This document shows, piece by piece, positions 20,405-32,164 of a DNA stretch of 64,000 bases. The stretch comes from Gari tellinella (taxonomy: Eukaryota > Mollusca > Bivalvia > Cardiida > Psammobiidae): NCBI GenBank assembly GCA_922989275.2, contig OV277871.1, forward strand, positions 61,587,848-61,651,847. The letters are read 5' to 3'. Both the position numbers and the translations under genes were made by a program. Under the pieces are notes generated by a model. That model was not told where the DNA came from. It did not search any database and saw nothing but the letters and a program-made list of their open reading frames with translations. Every line of letters begins with the position of its first letter. Position 1 is the first letter of the stretch.

Positions 20405-23184
20405 ATTATGTCTCCCCCCTTTAGGGGAGGGAGACATATTGGTGTTGTGCTTTCTGTCCGTCCGTCTGTCTGTCTGTCTGTCTGTCTGTTAAAATTCTTG
20501 TGCAGCTAACTCCTCCTACACTATTTGAGGGATTAACTTCAAACTTTTACACATGAACCAGCTATATGTGAGGATGGTCATGTGGTTTGGAATTTTGGTT
20601 ACAACATTTTTAACAGAAGTTATGGCCCTTTGTAGTTTTTCCTTATAAAGAGTATATAGCGAAAAATTCTTGTGCAGCTAACTCCTCCTACACTATTTGA
20701 GGGTTTTAATTCAAACTTTTACACATGTACAAGCTATATGTGAGAATGGTCATGTGGTCTGGATTTTTGGCTGCAACAATTTTGACAGAAGTTATGGCCC
20801 TTTGTAGATTTTCCTTATATTTTTTTTTTTTGGGGGTTTTGATTTTACGTCGCTTTCAACAGTATTTCAGTCACATCGCGAAGTCCAGCTAATTATAGGT
20901 GGAGAAAGACCCCAGAGGTTCTTTATGCACTGTTTCAGGATTTTCCTTATATAGAGTATATAGCGAAAAATTCTTGTGCAGCTAACTCCTCCTACACTAT
21001 TTCAGGGATTTACTTCAAACTTTTACACATGTACCAGCTATATGTGAGGATGGTCATGTGGTTTGGAATTTTGGCTGCAACAATTTTAACGGAAGTCATG
21101 GCCCTTTGTAGTTTTTCCTTATATAGAGTATATAGCGAAAAATTCTTGTGCAGCTAACTCCTCCTACACTATTTGAGGGATTTACTTCAAACTTTTACAC
21201 ATGAATCAGCTATATGTGAGGATGGTCATGTGGTTTGGAATTTGGCTGCAACAATTTTAACAGAAGGTATGGCCCTTTGTAGTTTTTCCTTATAAAGAGT
21301 ATAAGTAGTATAGGGGCCCCGGGGCACCTATACTACTAGTATATATCAAAAAAATTCTTGTGCAGCTAACTCCTCCTACACTATTTGAGGGATTTACTTC
21401 AAACTTTTACACATGTACCACCTATATGTGAGGATGGTCATGTGGTTTGGAATTTTAATTACAACAATTTTAACAGAAGTTATGGCCCTTTGTAGTTTTT
21501 CCTTATATAGAGTATATAGCGAAAAATTCTTGTGCAGCTAACTCCTCCTACACTATTTGAGGGATTTACTTCAAACTTTTACACATGTACAATCTATATG
21601 TGAGAATGGTCATGTGGTTTGGATTTTTGGCTGCAACAATTTTGACAGAAGTTATGGCCCTTTGTAGATTTTCCTTATATATTTTTTTTTTTGGTTTTGA
21701 TTTTACGTCGCTTTCAACAGTATTTCAGTCACATCGCGAAGTCCAGCTAATTATAGGTGGAGGAAGACCCCAGAGGTTCTTTATGCACTGTTTCAGGATT
21801 TTCCTTATAAAGAGTATATAGCGAAAAATTCTTGTGCAGCTAACTCCTCCTACACTATTTCAGGGATTTACTTCAAACTTTTACACATGTACCAGCTATA
21901 TGTGAGGATGGTCATGTGGTTTGGAATTTTGGCTGCAACAATTTTAATGGAAGTTATGGCCCTTTGTAGTTTTTCCTTATATAGAGTATATAGCGAAAAA
22001 TTCTTGTGCAGCTAACTCCTCCTACACTATTTGAGGGATTTACTTCAAACTTTTACACATGAATCAGCTATATGTGAGGATGGTCATGTGGTTTGGAATT
22101 TTGGCTGCAACAATTTTAACAGAAGGTATGGCCCTTTGTAGTTTTTCCTTATAAAGAGTATAAGTAGTATAGGGGCCCCGGGGCACCTATACTACTAGTA
22201 TATATCAAAAAGATTCTTGTGCAGCTACTCCTCCTACACTATTTCAGGGATTTAATTCAAACTTTTACACATGTACCACCTATATGTGAGGATGGTCATG
22301 TGGTTTGGAATTTTGGTTACAACAATTTTAACAGAAGTTATGGCCCTTTGTAGTTTATCCTTATATAGAGTATATAGCGAAAATTTCTTGTGCAGCTAAC
22401 TCCTCCTACACTATTTGAGGGATTTACTTCAAACTTTTACACATGTACAAGCTATATGTGAGAATGGTCATGTAATTTGGATTTTTGGCTGCAACAATTT
22501 TGACAGAAGTTATGGCCCTTTGTAGATTTTCCTTATATTTTATTTTTTTTTGGTTTTGATTTTACGTCGCTTTCAACAGTATTTCAGTCACATCGCGAAG
22601 TCCAGCTAATTATAGGTGGAGGAAGACCCCAGAGGTTCTTTATGCACTGTTTCAGGATTTTCCTTATATAGAGTATATAGCTAAAAATTCTTGTGCAGCT
22701 AACTCCTCCTACACTATTTCAGGGATTTACTTCAAACTTTTACACATGTACCAGCTATATGTGAGGATGGTCATGTGGTTTGGAATTTTGACTCCAACAA
22801 TTTTGACAGAAGTTATGGCCCTTTGGAGTTTTTCCTTATATAGATTATATAGCGAAAAAGTCTCGTGCAGCTAACTTCTCCTATACTATGTAAGAGTTTT
22901 CATTCAAACTTTTACATATTAACCAGCTATATGTGAGGATGGTCATGTAGATAGGCATATGGGCTGCAACAATTATGACAGAAGTCACACAGTAAGTATA
23001 CACCCAATTTTAATCTGAAAATAAATTGCTTACAATTTACAATGTCAGTATTTTGACATATGAATTTATTCCTAATATAGGTGCCAGGGTGGAGGTTGCC
23101 AGGGGTGAATTTATTCCTCTTATGGGTGCGGGGGCAGGGTACCTGGGGGAGACATGTGTTTTTCTCAAAAACAAGCTCTAGTTT
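20405..23184 (+). mobile_element. Helentron-like element, TATGTCTCCCCC family
   Basis: Hairpin TATGTCTCCCCC / GGGGAGGGAGACATA, then GTCCGTCCGTCTGTCTG. The body is a tandem array. The inverted third copy GGGGGAGACATG lies at 23146-23157. The 3' end has the TTTTTCTCAAAAA hairpin and CTCTAGTTT. The array frames (for example 21585-21821) are not genes. Confidence 0.8.
20494..22990 (+). repeat. 176-bp tandem array with an 860-bp higher-order unit
   Basis: Units beginning TTCTTGTGCAGCTAACTCC recur at about 20494, 20671, 20970, 21147, 21353, 21525, 21828, 22003, 22215, 22385 and 22688. A 118-bp insert containing TTTTACGTCGCTTTCAACAG follows units near 20825, 21685 and 22548. A palindromic AGTATAGGGGCCCCGGGG block lies near 21306 and 22166. 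Both markers repeat every 860 bp or so, so several monomers were amplified together. Confidence 0.85.
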
Positions 23185-24626
23185 AACCTTAATATTCGAG
23201 GTAACCTTTTCATGTGCCTTTAGTAGGTACATTTCTTTTTGCCAGAAGGTACAGCCTGTACTTGTTAATTTGTAATACATCCTATACTGTCATATCCCAA
23301 ATGTACCCACACACAACTTTTGATATCCCTATACCAAATGTGGTGTACTGGTATGATGAAATATTCCCCAGGAATCTTTGGAATGTACTCACACACCAAA
23401 TTTGGAATATGTTGTACATGTAGTATAGGATATAACCCAAATAATAGGTATTTTTTATTCTATTTTTAGGTTATAAGCTCAAGGTAATACCCACATCTGC
23501 ACACACCAAATTTTGTATATAAGTGCTATAGTAGTGGAAATAAGCTCCAGACAAGTTTTTCTCATGATTTAGATCAAAGGTCACACTTAAAAATGACCAA
23601 TGACTTTTCTTGAGTTTACACTCTACATTATACCACCAAGAAATGGTAATGTGACACCCCACCATCAGATGTTACCAAGAGGTACCACACACTGACAAAG
23701 GGGTCGAATGAAACATGCACAGACCAGTCACTATATATGGATGGGGTATTAAAAAGTTTGCTTCAAAAAGTAATCAAATGAATGGCAAAAACTGAAATCA
23801 TTGACAAGTCTGATTTTTATTTAGTGATCTTTTAACCCATTACCCCATAGCCTGTTTCAAATTTTGAAGATATGTGACCACTTGGAGCAGGTTCTGCTTT
23901 ACTTTCAGCCTGCTTAAAGTTATTATGTGCTAGAATATAGAAAATATTTCTCATGATTTTTATTTGTGACAGTATAAATTTGAACCAATTTCTTCAGTAG
24001 AGGAATTAATTAAAGATGTATTTATGTGGTAATGGGTTAAGTAAGCTTTCTTGTGCCTTTGCCTCAATCTGATATGAGAGCTACTACCTTGTCATGCAAT
24101 AGGTTAGAACAATTCTAAATGAGATTGGACTATTATGTTGGTTTTCATCAGAATTCTACATACACCAATCAACCTGTGTTGTCAACAGATGGACTGTACC
24201 AAACCATGGTAGATATTGATGATCAGTTGTTTCCTGTATCCAATCTTTCTACATAGAGTAGCAACAATGACCAATCTCATTAGAGTTGTACTACCTTAAT
24301 TCAGTCACCAGTTATTTGAGATATCCTTACTGCTTCAGCTTATGGCGACTGGACATGTTAGACTAGGACTAGTTAACTTTCTAATGAAGAGGATATTTAA
24401 ACAAACAACAATTGGCTTCTAATAACAGTTCAACAGTGTTATTTCATTTCAGAAATTACTCACTCAAACAATTGATAGCATATAAAGATATAATACACAC
24501 AAGTCTAGGTTTAAACTGTCAACATATGCTACAGTCAACCCTGTATTAACTATTAACCCTTTCCTCCCTGAAACATAATGGACAGTTCTTATAGATGTCA
24601 ATTAAGTCTAGTCCATTTTTGACTTT
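23185..24626. other. Unassigned DNA inside the Harbinger-like element
   Basis: AT-rich sequence without a convincing frame. Short pieces (AAGGTCACACTTAAAAATGACC near 23578) recall decayed HINE bodies. Nothing else is supported. Confidence 0.4.
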
Positions 24627-26301
24627 TTATCCCCTGCCGAAAGGCAGAGGGATACTGTTTTAGGTCTGTCCGTCCGGCTGTGTGTGCGTGCGTGCGTTTT
24701 CCGTCCGCAACTGTATCTCCGAAACCTATAAACAGATTTGGATTAAACTTGGTATACTTATTTGTCATCATAGGAGCACCGTGGGAAATCAAAAAAATTT
24801 CAGAAAATTTTAGGAATTTATGAGTTATCTGCCCTTTTTGTGTTAAAAATGCCGCCCGTGCGTCCGTCACGTTTTCCGTCTGCAACTGTATCTCCGAAAC
24901 CTATAAACAGATTTGGATTAAACTTAGTATACTTATTTGTCATCATAGGAGCACCGTGGGAAATCAAATTTTTTTCAGAAAATTTTAGGAATTTATGAGT
25001 TATCTGCCCTTTTTGTGTTAAAAATGCCATATTTAACAGTTTTTACACTCTAGCAACTACAGTATTCAACATATTTTGTTTATACTTGCACACATTGTCT
25101 ATAAGTACAAGTTCTTGCAGGTGTGCAATTATTGTAAAAAAAGGATACTTGTGACAAGAGTTATCTGCCCTTGATGTACTTAGAAAATGCTTTATTTTGG
25201 TATTGTTTACATACTAGAGCCTATAAATATGCATGGATTTTTGAAAAAACTTTCTTGAATTATGTATGGCTATTAGTTTTCAAATGAATTTGATTATTGT
25301 TGAAAACGGAGGAATTAGTCATGAGTTATCTGCCCTTGATAAGTAAAAAAAGCCATATTTAACTGTTTTTACTCTCTGGCAACTACAATTATGAATGGAT
25401 TTAAATGATACTTGCACATGATGTCTATAAGTAAAAGTTCTTGAAGGTGTGCAATTATTGTCAAAAAAGGATACTTGTGGCAATAGTTATCTGCCCTTGA
25501 TGTACTTTGAAATGATAGAAAATGCTTTATTTTAAAATTGTTTACATCCTAGTATCTATAAATATGCATGAATTTTGATAAAACAAATTCTTAAACTATG
25601 TATGGCTATTAGTTTTCAAATAATTGTTATCATTTTTGAAAACGGAGAAACTAGTCAACAGTTATCTGCCCTTGATGAGTAAAAAAAACCCATATTTAAC
25701 AGTTTTTACCATCTAGAAACTACAGTCTTTAATGGATTTTGATTTAACTTACACATGATGTATATAAATATAAGGGTAGCAATTATTGTCAAAATAGGAT
25801 ACTTTGTGGCAAGAGTTATCTGCCCTTTATGTACTTAGTAATGCTCAACATGGCTTTATTGTTTACATGCTATTGTGTACAAATGTGAATGGATTTTGAA
25901 AAAAAAATTAAATCATATATGGCTATTATTTATAGAATGAGTTCAATTATTATCGAAAATGTGCAAATTAGTCAAGAATACTCTGCCCTTGATGAGTTGA
26001 AAATGTGTTTACACAATTATAAGTTCTTGAAAGTGTTTAATTACTGTTGAATTTGAATCAAGAGTTACCTGCCCCTGTCATACTTAGATTTATAGTGCTA
26101 CAAACGGCTTTATTTTTTGTATTGTTTAGGCTTTAAAATGTACAAAATTGAATGGATTTTTATAAAACTTTGTAAAAAGCTTTTGAATGTTGATCTTTAA
26201 AGACAGGTGATCACCATTTGCCCCTTCCTCCCACAATAAAGTTTGCCACTTTCTTCTGGACAATCGCTGCGGCAGGGGATATCAGCTCTAAGGTGCTTGT
26301 T
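24627..26301 (+). mobile_element. Helentron-like element, TATCCCCTGCCG family (complete)
   Basis: A near-copy of 9357-11079: same hairpin, GTGCGTGCGTGCG tract, GTTATCTGCCC units and GGCAGGGGATATC/TGCTTGTT end. It lacks one segment near 26010 (ACACAATTATAAGTTC follows GTGTTT directly) that the other copy retains. Confidence 0.85.
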
Positions 26302-28384
26302 AGGGTTGAATTTTAAGATATACGCGTATGTCAAAATGGCAAACAGTGTAGACACAGATCGGAAGGTTCCTTAAGGATCCAACTGCTCTGGGTCTACACT
26401 GTTTACATAGGACAAGTGTACTCCTCACAGGTACACTGTTTGCCAATGACGCGTATTTGCGTGACTAGGGTTCAAAGAGTTAAGTGACTATTTTCAAAAT
26501 AGTATGCCCATTCATGCTAAGTGCTGGATAAAAATTATGCAGAAAGTTCAAACAAGGAGATGTCTGCATGATTTTAACAAGCATTTAATGGTCCACTGTC
26601 TTAGGCTTTGATTACGTTTATGCTTTTTCAAAGAAAGGTTGCTTATATAACAGGGTTAACTGTATTAAGGAAAGAGTATTGACAGTGACATGTGACTGTC
26701 TGAATTTATTATACTGAAATGATTGATTTTCTTATGCATTCAATTAATGAATTGTTTACTAGCTTAACCCTGAAAGATATGTTCGTTAGGTAGGTTTTGA
26801 TTTTGTCCATATCACTTAAAACCCTAATAACAATATAACCAAATTCAGAATCTACTTGTATTTTGATCATTTAAAAATAGCCATGTACTTGTCTTGTTTT
26901 AGATTCACTATTTGTCCTAATTTTATTTTAAAATTGTTGAAATATCAAAACAGATATTAAGAATTAATTTTTACTAACAAATGTCTGGATGTCACATTTA
27001 GTTTTAATCCTTACAGTGTTTGAACAGGGATATAAATCCTTGGCAAACAGTGCAAACCAATTTCAGAGGGCTCCTGACTGAGCCACCTGACATGGGTCTA
27101 CATTGTCATAATTTTAATATTGTGTGAACACACCCATTGAGAGTCATTATTAACTTGTCATTTATCTGAAAAAGGGTGAGTCTATTTGAAATATTAGCAT
27201 TGTATGGGACAAGAACCATTAGTTGTCAAACATTTTATGCCAAAAGGCATCTAAAATATTTTGTCACCAGAATCAAGATTAAATCACATAATACAGTCAA
27301 TCATGTATATAGGAACCACTAAATAGAATTACTACATTAGGTTATTAAATGCAGGATAAAAACCATGCAGAAAGCATTATAATTAATAGTAGCTTTAGGC
27401 ATTATGTTTTTAACCTGTAGTAGGTTTTCACCTGTTTTAAAAGAATTCACCTTGCTACTTTAGTGGAGTGGTGGCTTAACAAAAGATTGACTGTAATGCA
27501 AATATCAGGTAAACAATGGCCTGTCTGGTTTCTAAACTACACTTTCTTTCAAGTTCAATAGGCTACTATAGCTGGTTGACCATTATCATGAACTTTAACT
27601 GTTTATTGAAGCTATGGAATATTTCAATCCATTCACAAGTCATGCAGCCTCATGCATGAATAACTCAGTCTTGCAAATGTGCCTGGTAAGAATAACACTC
27701 CACCAATATGTCAGGACATCTGAAATTGAATGAAATATCTCATTGGCAATTTTCATAGAGCTATTTCAACATGTAAAAAAACTTTAAGATTATTGAGCCC
27801 TACTCTGGTAGTCAAAAACTGGAATTCTCCATTTGAAGTAGTTATTACAGCATGTCTTATTTTTTAGATATTAAATAGTATATCTATATAGTATATTATA
27901 ATTAATTTAATAACATATTTTTTAAATATAAAATAGTAGATATATCTAAACATTGAAATGTGATAAATATTTACAAAATTCAAACAATATACCATTAATT
28001 TTGCATCATGTGGTTGAAATGAATTTACAACCTATCAATTAGTTATACAGTATATTTTACCATCTGATCATAATAATAATCTATACTTATTTCAGAATGC
28101 CAAACATCAGAGTTTAGCTTATTTTATTTAAAGCTTGTGTAATAAAAAAAAAAAAAATATAAATTTAATTACAATTACAGATCCAATAACTATACCTTCA
28201 ATCCACAGCTATCAAATAATGCAGTTCAGCTGTTGTCTTGATTTAAGGCTAGCCATCTTGGTAGTTGGTACTAGATTACATCAGTAAATCTGTAAATAAA
28301 TGTAAATACAAATAATGTACCGGTATTATGTAAATACAATTGTATGCTGAAGTTCAGTAGTTCAGATCATTTGGTAAATTACTG

Positions 28385-28445
28385 TCAATTTTGAATTAAG
28401 CAAGCCAACTATCCCGGATAGTTGGCTTGCTTAATTCAAAATTGA
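28385..28445. repeat. Perfect palindrome, 30-bp arms, 1-nt spacer
   Basis: The left arm 28385-28414 starts TCAATTTTGAATTAAGC and the right arm 28416-28445 ends GCTTAATTCAAAATTGA. Every base pairs around the single C at 28415. No element termini or target duplications were seen beside it. Confidence 0.9.
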
Positions 28446-29296
28446 ATAATCCCATATATTAATCACATGTATAGACTTGTTGTCTTTAACCCATGACTTC
28501 ATCAATATGCCTTTTTATACCTTGAATTTAATGATCTTAAACTGATATAGATAGATCAATTTTATAGTCTTAGACATATTTTCTACATCCTAGCAGATGA
28601 TGTGATGATAGCATAAAACATTTGAAAGTAAAGCATAATACAAATGTGCTCATTCAGGAGCATTCTGGTTCACTTTCAACCTGATTTAAGTGGTCACATA
28701 TCTTTAATACCGGAAACAGGATATTATAGTCACTTTTTTTGACTAGTCTATATAACATATAATAGAGAATTATATTCTGCAATTACCTGTGTGGTAATTG
28801 ATTAACACAGAGTGGTGTTTAATGCAAGATAACAGCTAGTACAATCCATAATCCTGGCATAGATATACAATTAACAATACTACTGATGTTTACCTGATAC
28901 AATCAAACTGCTGAATGCAGAAAATTAAAATGCAAATGGCTTTCTGTATTTTCTATCCTGTATATTACATTGCATTAAGCAGTCATCTCAGGGCTGCCAT
29001 AAGTTGATCTTGAAAAATCTTAAGATTTCCAAATTTTCTATTTTTCAAACATGAGTAGCAGTTTGAAAGTAAGGCAGAATGCGTGGCAAGTGGCATGCTG
29101 CTTCATTTTCAGCCTGCTTTAAGCGACCATGTGCTAAAACCCAGGGAGATGGCAGCCCTGTCATCTGTGTTTACATATCTCATTTAAACGATGGTTGTTT
29201 AATAAAGGAAGTTCTGTGCATTTGCGTACTGATCTATATCGTACATGAAGCTGCAACATACCCTGGTAACAAGTGAACAGATTCTAAAAGAGTATC

Positions 29297-29330
29297 GGTG
29301 TGTGTGTGTGTGTGTGGGGGGGTGGGGTCA
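29297..29330 (+). repeat. (TG)n microsatellite running into poly-G
   Basis: GGTGTGTGTGTGTGTGTG followed by GGGGGGGTGGGG. Confidence 0.9.
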
Positions 29331-29650
29331 AAATAGTGTTAATTTCATTTGCATGGTTTTGTTTGCTGTGAACTCACTGACCAGTACCAATATGAATGTA
29401 AGTAGTCACAATGTCATTAACAATAGATATAATACTAACTAACCATACCATTTTCATTGAAAACAGGTGGCTACTCGTCGCAATCAATCGAACATTTGAG
29501 ACATGTTGACTTTTTTTATTCACGGAAATGACGTAGATTGACCTTGATTTAAGTAACAAAGGGGAACAACTCAATCATCAATCATCAAAGTACAGTTTTG
29601 ACTGTGATACACGTAAATTGTATTATGATGGTGACAACGTCTAAACGTTT

Positions 29651-29822
29651 AGATCCATGTTTTTCAAGCATAGCATTAAAATATTTACCTTTTGGAAAGG
29701 CGGGATGGTTTTTGATCCTCTGGACGGTTTGTTTGAAGTTGTTATACAGCAGGAACTCTATAGCTTTTCTGTCTAAATGATAGCGAGACATCAGATCTAT
29801 GTCTCGTATATTGTCATCTGCT
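29651..29822 (-). pseudogene. Fragment resembling the N-terminus of a HARBI1-like transposase
   Basis: The minus-strand frame reads DDNIRDIDLMSRYHLDRKAI then EFLLYNNFKQTVQRI. A leading acidic stretch followed by R[YF]-x-L-x-R-x-A-I-x-F-L is the pattern at the start of Harbinger/HARBI1 DDE transposases. No catalytic Asp or Glu region follows, and the frame soon loses similarity, so only a remnant is claimed. Its position just inside the right end of a GGGGYC-ended element agrees with a Harbinger assignment. Confidence 0.45.
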
Positions 29823-30378
29823 CAACCCTGGCCTCAATAACATATCAGCAAGCCTTAAGTATTCTAGTCGACAGATACAGGTGGCGGCCATATTGGTTTG
29901 TTGTTGCTATCAGAAACGTTCCTTTTTGCTATCGTATATATTTACGAGAGCCCCTACCCTGTCGTAGATTTACGTAAAATATTTATGTAATCGGACGTAA
30001 AATTTTGTTTCGTGAAACGCATTCTTGTCGTAAATGGAAAAAATCGTATATTTATGTAATCGCACATTACGATAGGTTTACGATGGTTGATGAAACGGGC
30101 CCCTGACCTTTCCATGCATGCAAAAAAATTAGCCCAGTGTCCTTGAACTTGAACTAAGGTCCCGAAAGGTTTTAGGTTTCGAAATCTGCGTTTAGGTTTC
30201 AAAAATGCTTATAATTCCTATGTCCCTTGAGGTGTTATTTTCATATTTGATTTGCCAGTGTATATGGACAAGACCTTTCCATGCAGGCAAAAAGGTTGAC
30301 CTATGTGACCTTGAGTGTGCTTTTAAGTTTCTAAAGGTGGCGGTGGCGAGCTTTGTTGTCTCTCTGACAACTCTTGTT

Positions 30379-30626
30379 ATTGGAGTTATGCCCCTTTATA
30401 TACATAGAATTTTAAAACAAATTTGGTTTCCAGACAATAACTTTAGTTCTATAAAAGGTATAATTATCAATTTCATAGTAAGCTTTCTCATCATACAGGT
30501 AATTAGACACTTCCTGATTTTGGTTATGGTCTGATAATTTTTATTGCAGTTATTCAACTTTACATACTTAGAATTTTACAGCTCAAACTGGTTTCTGAAT
30601 GATAACTCTACTTGTGATTGCCTTAT
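30379..30626. repeat. Older repeat interrupted by the next HINE
   Basis: It shares AGCTTTCTCATCATAC and TTCCTGATTTTGGTTATGG blocks with 35-230 and continues beyond the inserted HINE at 32087-32160 (GAAACCAAGTTTCAAACG). It is probably the body of a decayed Helentron-like element. Confidence 0.5.
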
Positions 30627-30673
30627 TATCCCCTGCCGAAAGGCAGAGGGATACTGTTTTAGGTCTGTCCGGG

Positions 30674-30836
30674 CTTACAGGAGCTACCTTATGGGGTCCG
30701 TTTCGGTCATTAACCTGGCCAGTTAGTGATTGTGGGGTTGAAAGAGAGTATTGTGGGGTTCAAAATCACGCATGTGGGGTTAGTTTTTGGGTTAGGGTTT
30801 ATATAGCAAAAAACCCCACAACAACCGTCTCCTAAG
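30674..30836. repeat. MITE-like palindromic insert in the GTCCG tract
   Basis: The outer ends CTTACAGGAGCTACC and CCGTCTCCTAAG are imperfect inverted repeats. The inside holds CATTAACCTGGCCAGTTAG and repeated GTGGGGTT. GTCCG sequence flanks both sides. Confidence 0.5.
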
Positions 30837-30865
30837 AACGTCCGTCCGACTGTCCGTCCGTCCGA

Positions 30866-31012
30866 GCGCCCGAAAGGTCCTTTGTTGGGTAGGGAGAACA
30901 ATAGATTCCATTCATTCCGTAATTGCCCTATTGTTATTGTTTGGTATTTTTGTGTACTGTTGGGTATTTTTAAACAAAAAAAAATACCCAACAAATGTCC
31001 AACTGTGCGAAC
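30866..31012. repeat. Second MITE-like palindromic insert in the same tract
   Basis: GTCCTTTGTTGGGTA at the left pairs with TACCCAACAAATGTCC at the right. The centre carries CATTCATTCCGTAATTGCCC, resembling TTCATTCCGTAAC in the insert at 40695-40847. CGTCCG flanks both sides. Confidence 0.55.
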
Positions 31013-32164
31013 GTCCGTGCGTGTGTCCGTCACGTTTTCCGTCCGCAACTGTATCTCCGAAACCGATAAACAGATTTGGATGAAACTTGGTATACTTATT
31101 TGTCATCATAGGAAAATTTTTAGGAATTTATGAGTTATCTGCCCTTTTTGTGTTAAAAATGCCATATTTAACAGACTTTACACTCTAGCAACTACAGTAT
31201 TCAACATATTTTGTTTATACTTGCACACAATGTCTATAAGTACAAGTTCTTGCAGGTGTGCAATTATTGTAAAAAAAGGATACTTGTGACAAGAGTTATC
31301 TGCCCTTGATGTACTTAGAAATGCTAGAAAATGCTTTATTTTGATATTTTTTACATACTAGAGCCTATAAATATGCATGGATTTTGAAAAAACTTTCTTG
31401 AATTATGTATGGCTATTAGTTTTCAAATGAATTTGATTATTGTTGAAAACGGAGAAATTAGTCATGAGTTATCTGCCCTTGATAAGTAAAAAAGGCCATA
31501 TTTAACTGTTTTTACTCTCTGGCAACTACAATTATGAATGGATTTAAATGATACTTGCACACAATGTCTATAAGTAAAAGTTCTTGAAGGTGTGCTATTA
31601 TTGTCAAAAAAGGATACTTGTGGCAACAGTTATCTGCCCTTGATGTACTTAGAAATGCTAGAAAATGCTTTATTTTAATATTGTTTACATCCTAGTATCT
31701 ATAAATATGCATGGATTTTGATAAAAAAATTCTTAAACTATGTATGGCTATTAGTTTTCAAATAATTTTTATCATTTTTGAAAACGGAGAAACTAGTCAA
31801 CAGTTATCTGCCCTTGAAAATGTTTAATTACTGTTGAATTTGAGTCAAGAGTTACCTGCCCCGTCATACTTAGATTTATAATGCTACAAACGGCTTTATT
31901 TTTTGTATTGTTTAGGCTTTAACATGTACAAGATTGAATGGATTTTATAAAACTTTGTAAAAAGCTTTTGAATGTTGATCTTTAAAGACAGGTGATCACC
32001 ATTTGCCCCTTCCTCCCACATTAAAGTTTGCCACTTTCTTCCGGACAATCGCTGCGGCAGGGGATATCAGCTCTAAGGTGCTTGTTGAAACCAAGTTTCA
32101 AACGTAACTTTCATATTATACAGGAAAGACATATATTGATTTTCGTACTGGTCTTATGTCACAG

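Larger units (their letters stand above)
26302..29650. other. Unassigned AT-rich DNA inside the Harbinger-like element
   Basis: No supported gene. It contains a GTAGACACAG/CTGGGTCTACACTG inverted pair near 26349-26403, A-rich tracts, a perfect palindrome at 28385-28445 and a (TG)n(G)n run at 29297-29330. Small frames on both strands have no recognisable content. Confidence 0.4.
19754..30103. mobile_element. 10.35 kb Harbinger-like element carrying two HINEs
   Basis: Ends are GGGGTCGTTTCATCAA (left) and, inverted, GGGGCCCGTTTCATCAA (right), each followed by repeated TCGTAT/TCGTAAA motifs. The flanks rejoin to the sibling sequence TATATGGACAAGACC, so the limits are sound, though a clean 3-bp duplication is not visible (AAC left, TGA right). 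Inside are HINEs 20405-23184 and 24627-26301, and near the right end a minus-strand fragment resembling the N-terminus of a HARBI1-like transposase. About 5.9 kb is the element's own DNA. Confidence 0.65.
19417..30378 (+). mobile_element. Chimeric HINE (AGCTCACC head, GGTGGCGAGC tail) split by a Harbinger-like element
   Basis: The left part 19417-19753 has the AGCTCACCTGAGCC hairpin, GTCCGTCGTC tract and GTTGCCATGGCAACC body. Around 19665 it changes to GTTTAGGTTTC-type sequence. The right part 30104-30378 has the same GTTTAGGTTTC block and ends GGTGGCGAGC, hairpin GTTGTC/GACAAC, TCTTGTT. A sibling stretch at 30244-30270 (TATATGGACAAGACC) shows the site before the Harbinger-like insertion. Confidence 0.65.
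30627..32086 (+). mobile_element. Helentron-like element, TATCCCCTGCCG family, with two palindromic inserts
   Basis: Hairpin ATCCCCTGCCG / GGCAGAGGGATA, then a GTCCGTCC tract broken by two palindromic inserts. The body of GTTATCTGCCC units is shortened near 31815 by an internal deletion. It ends GCGGCAGGGGATATC, TGCTTGTT. Segment 31303-31597 recurs almost unchanged at 32911-33204. Confidence 0.85.

Noticed and set aside
21585..21821. Open frames of 60-100 codons within HINE bodies (also at 15428, 19539, 30205, 37196, 55606 and others)
   Set aside because: They fall in tandem-repeat units and change or stop between sister units, with no coding motifs.
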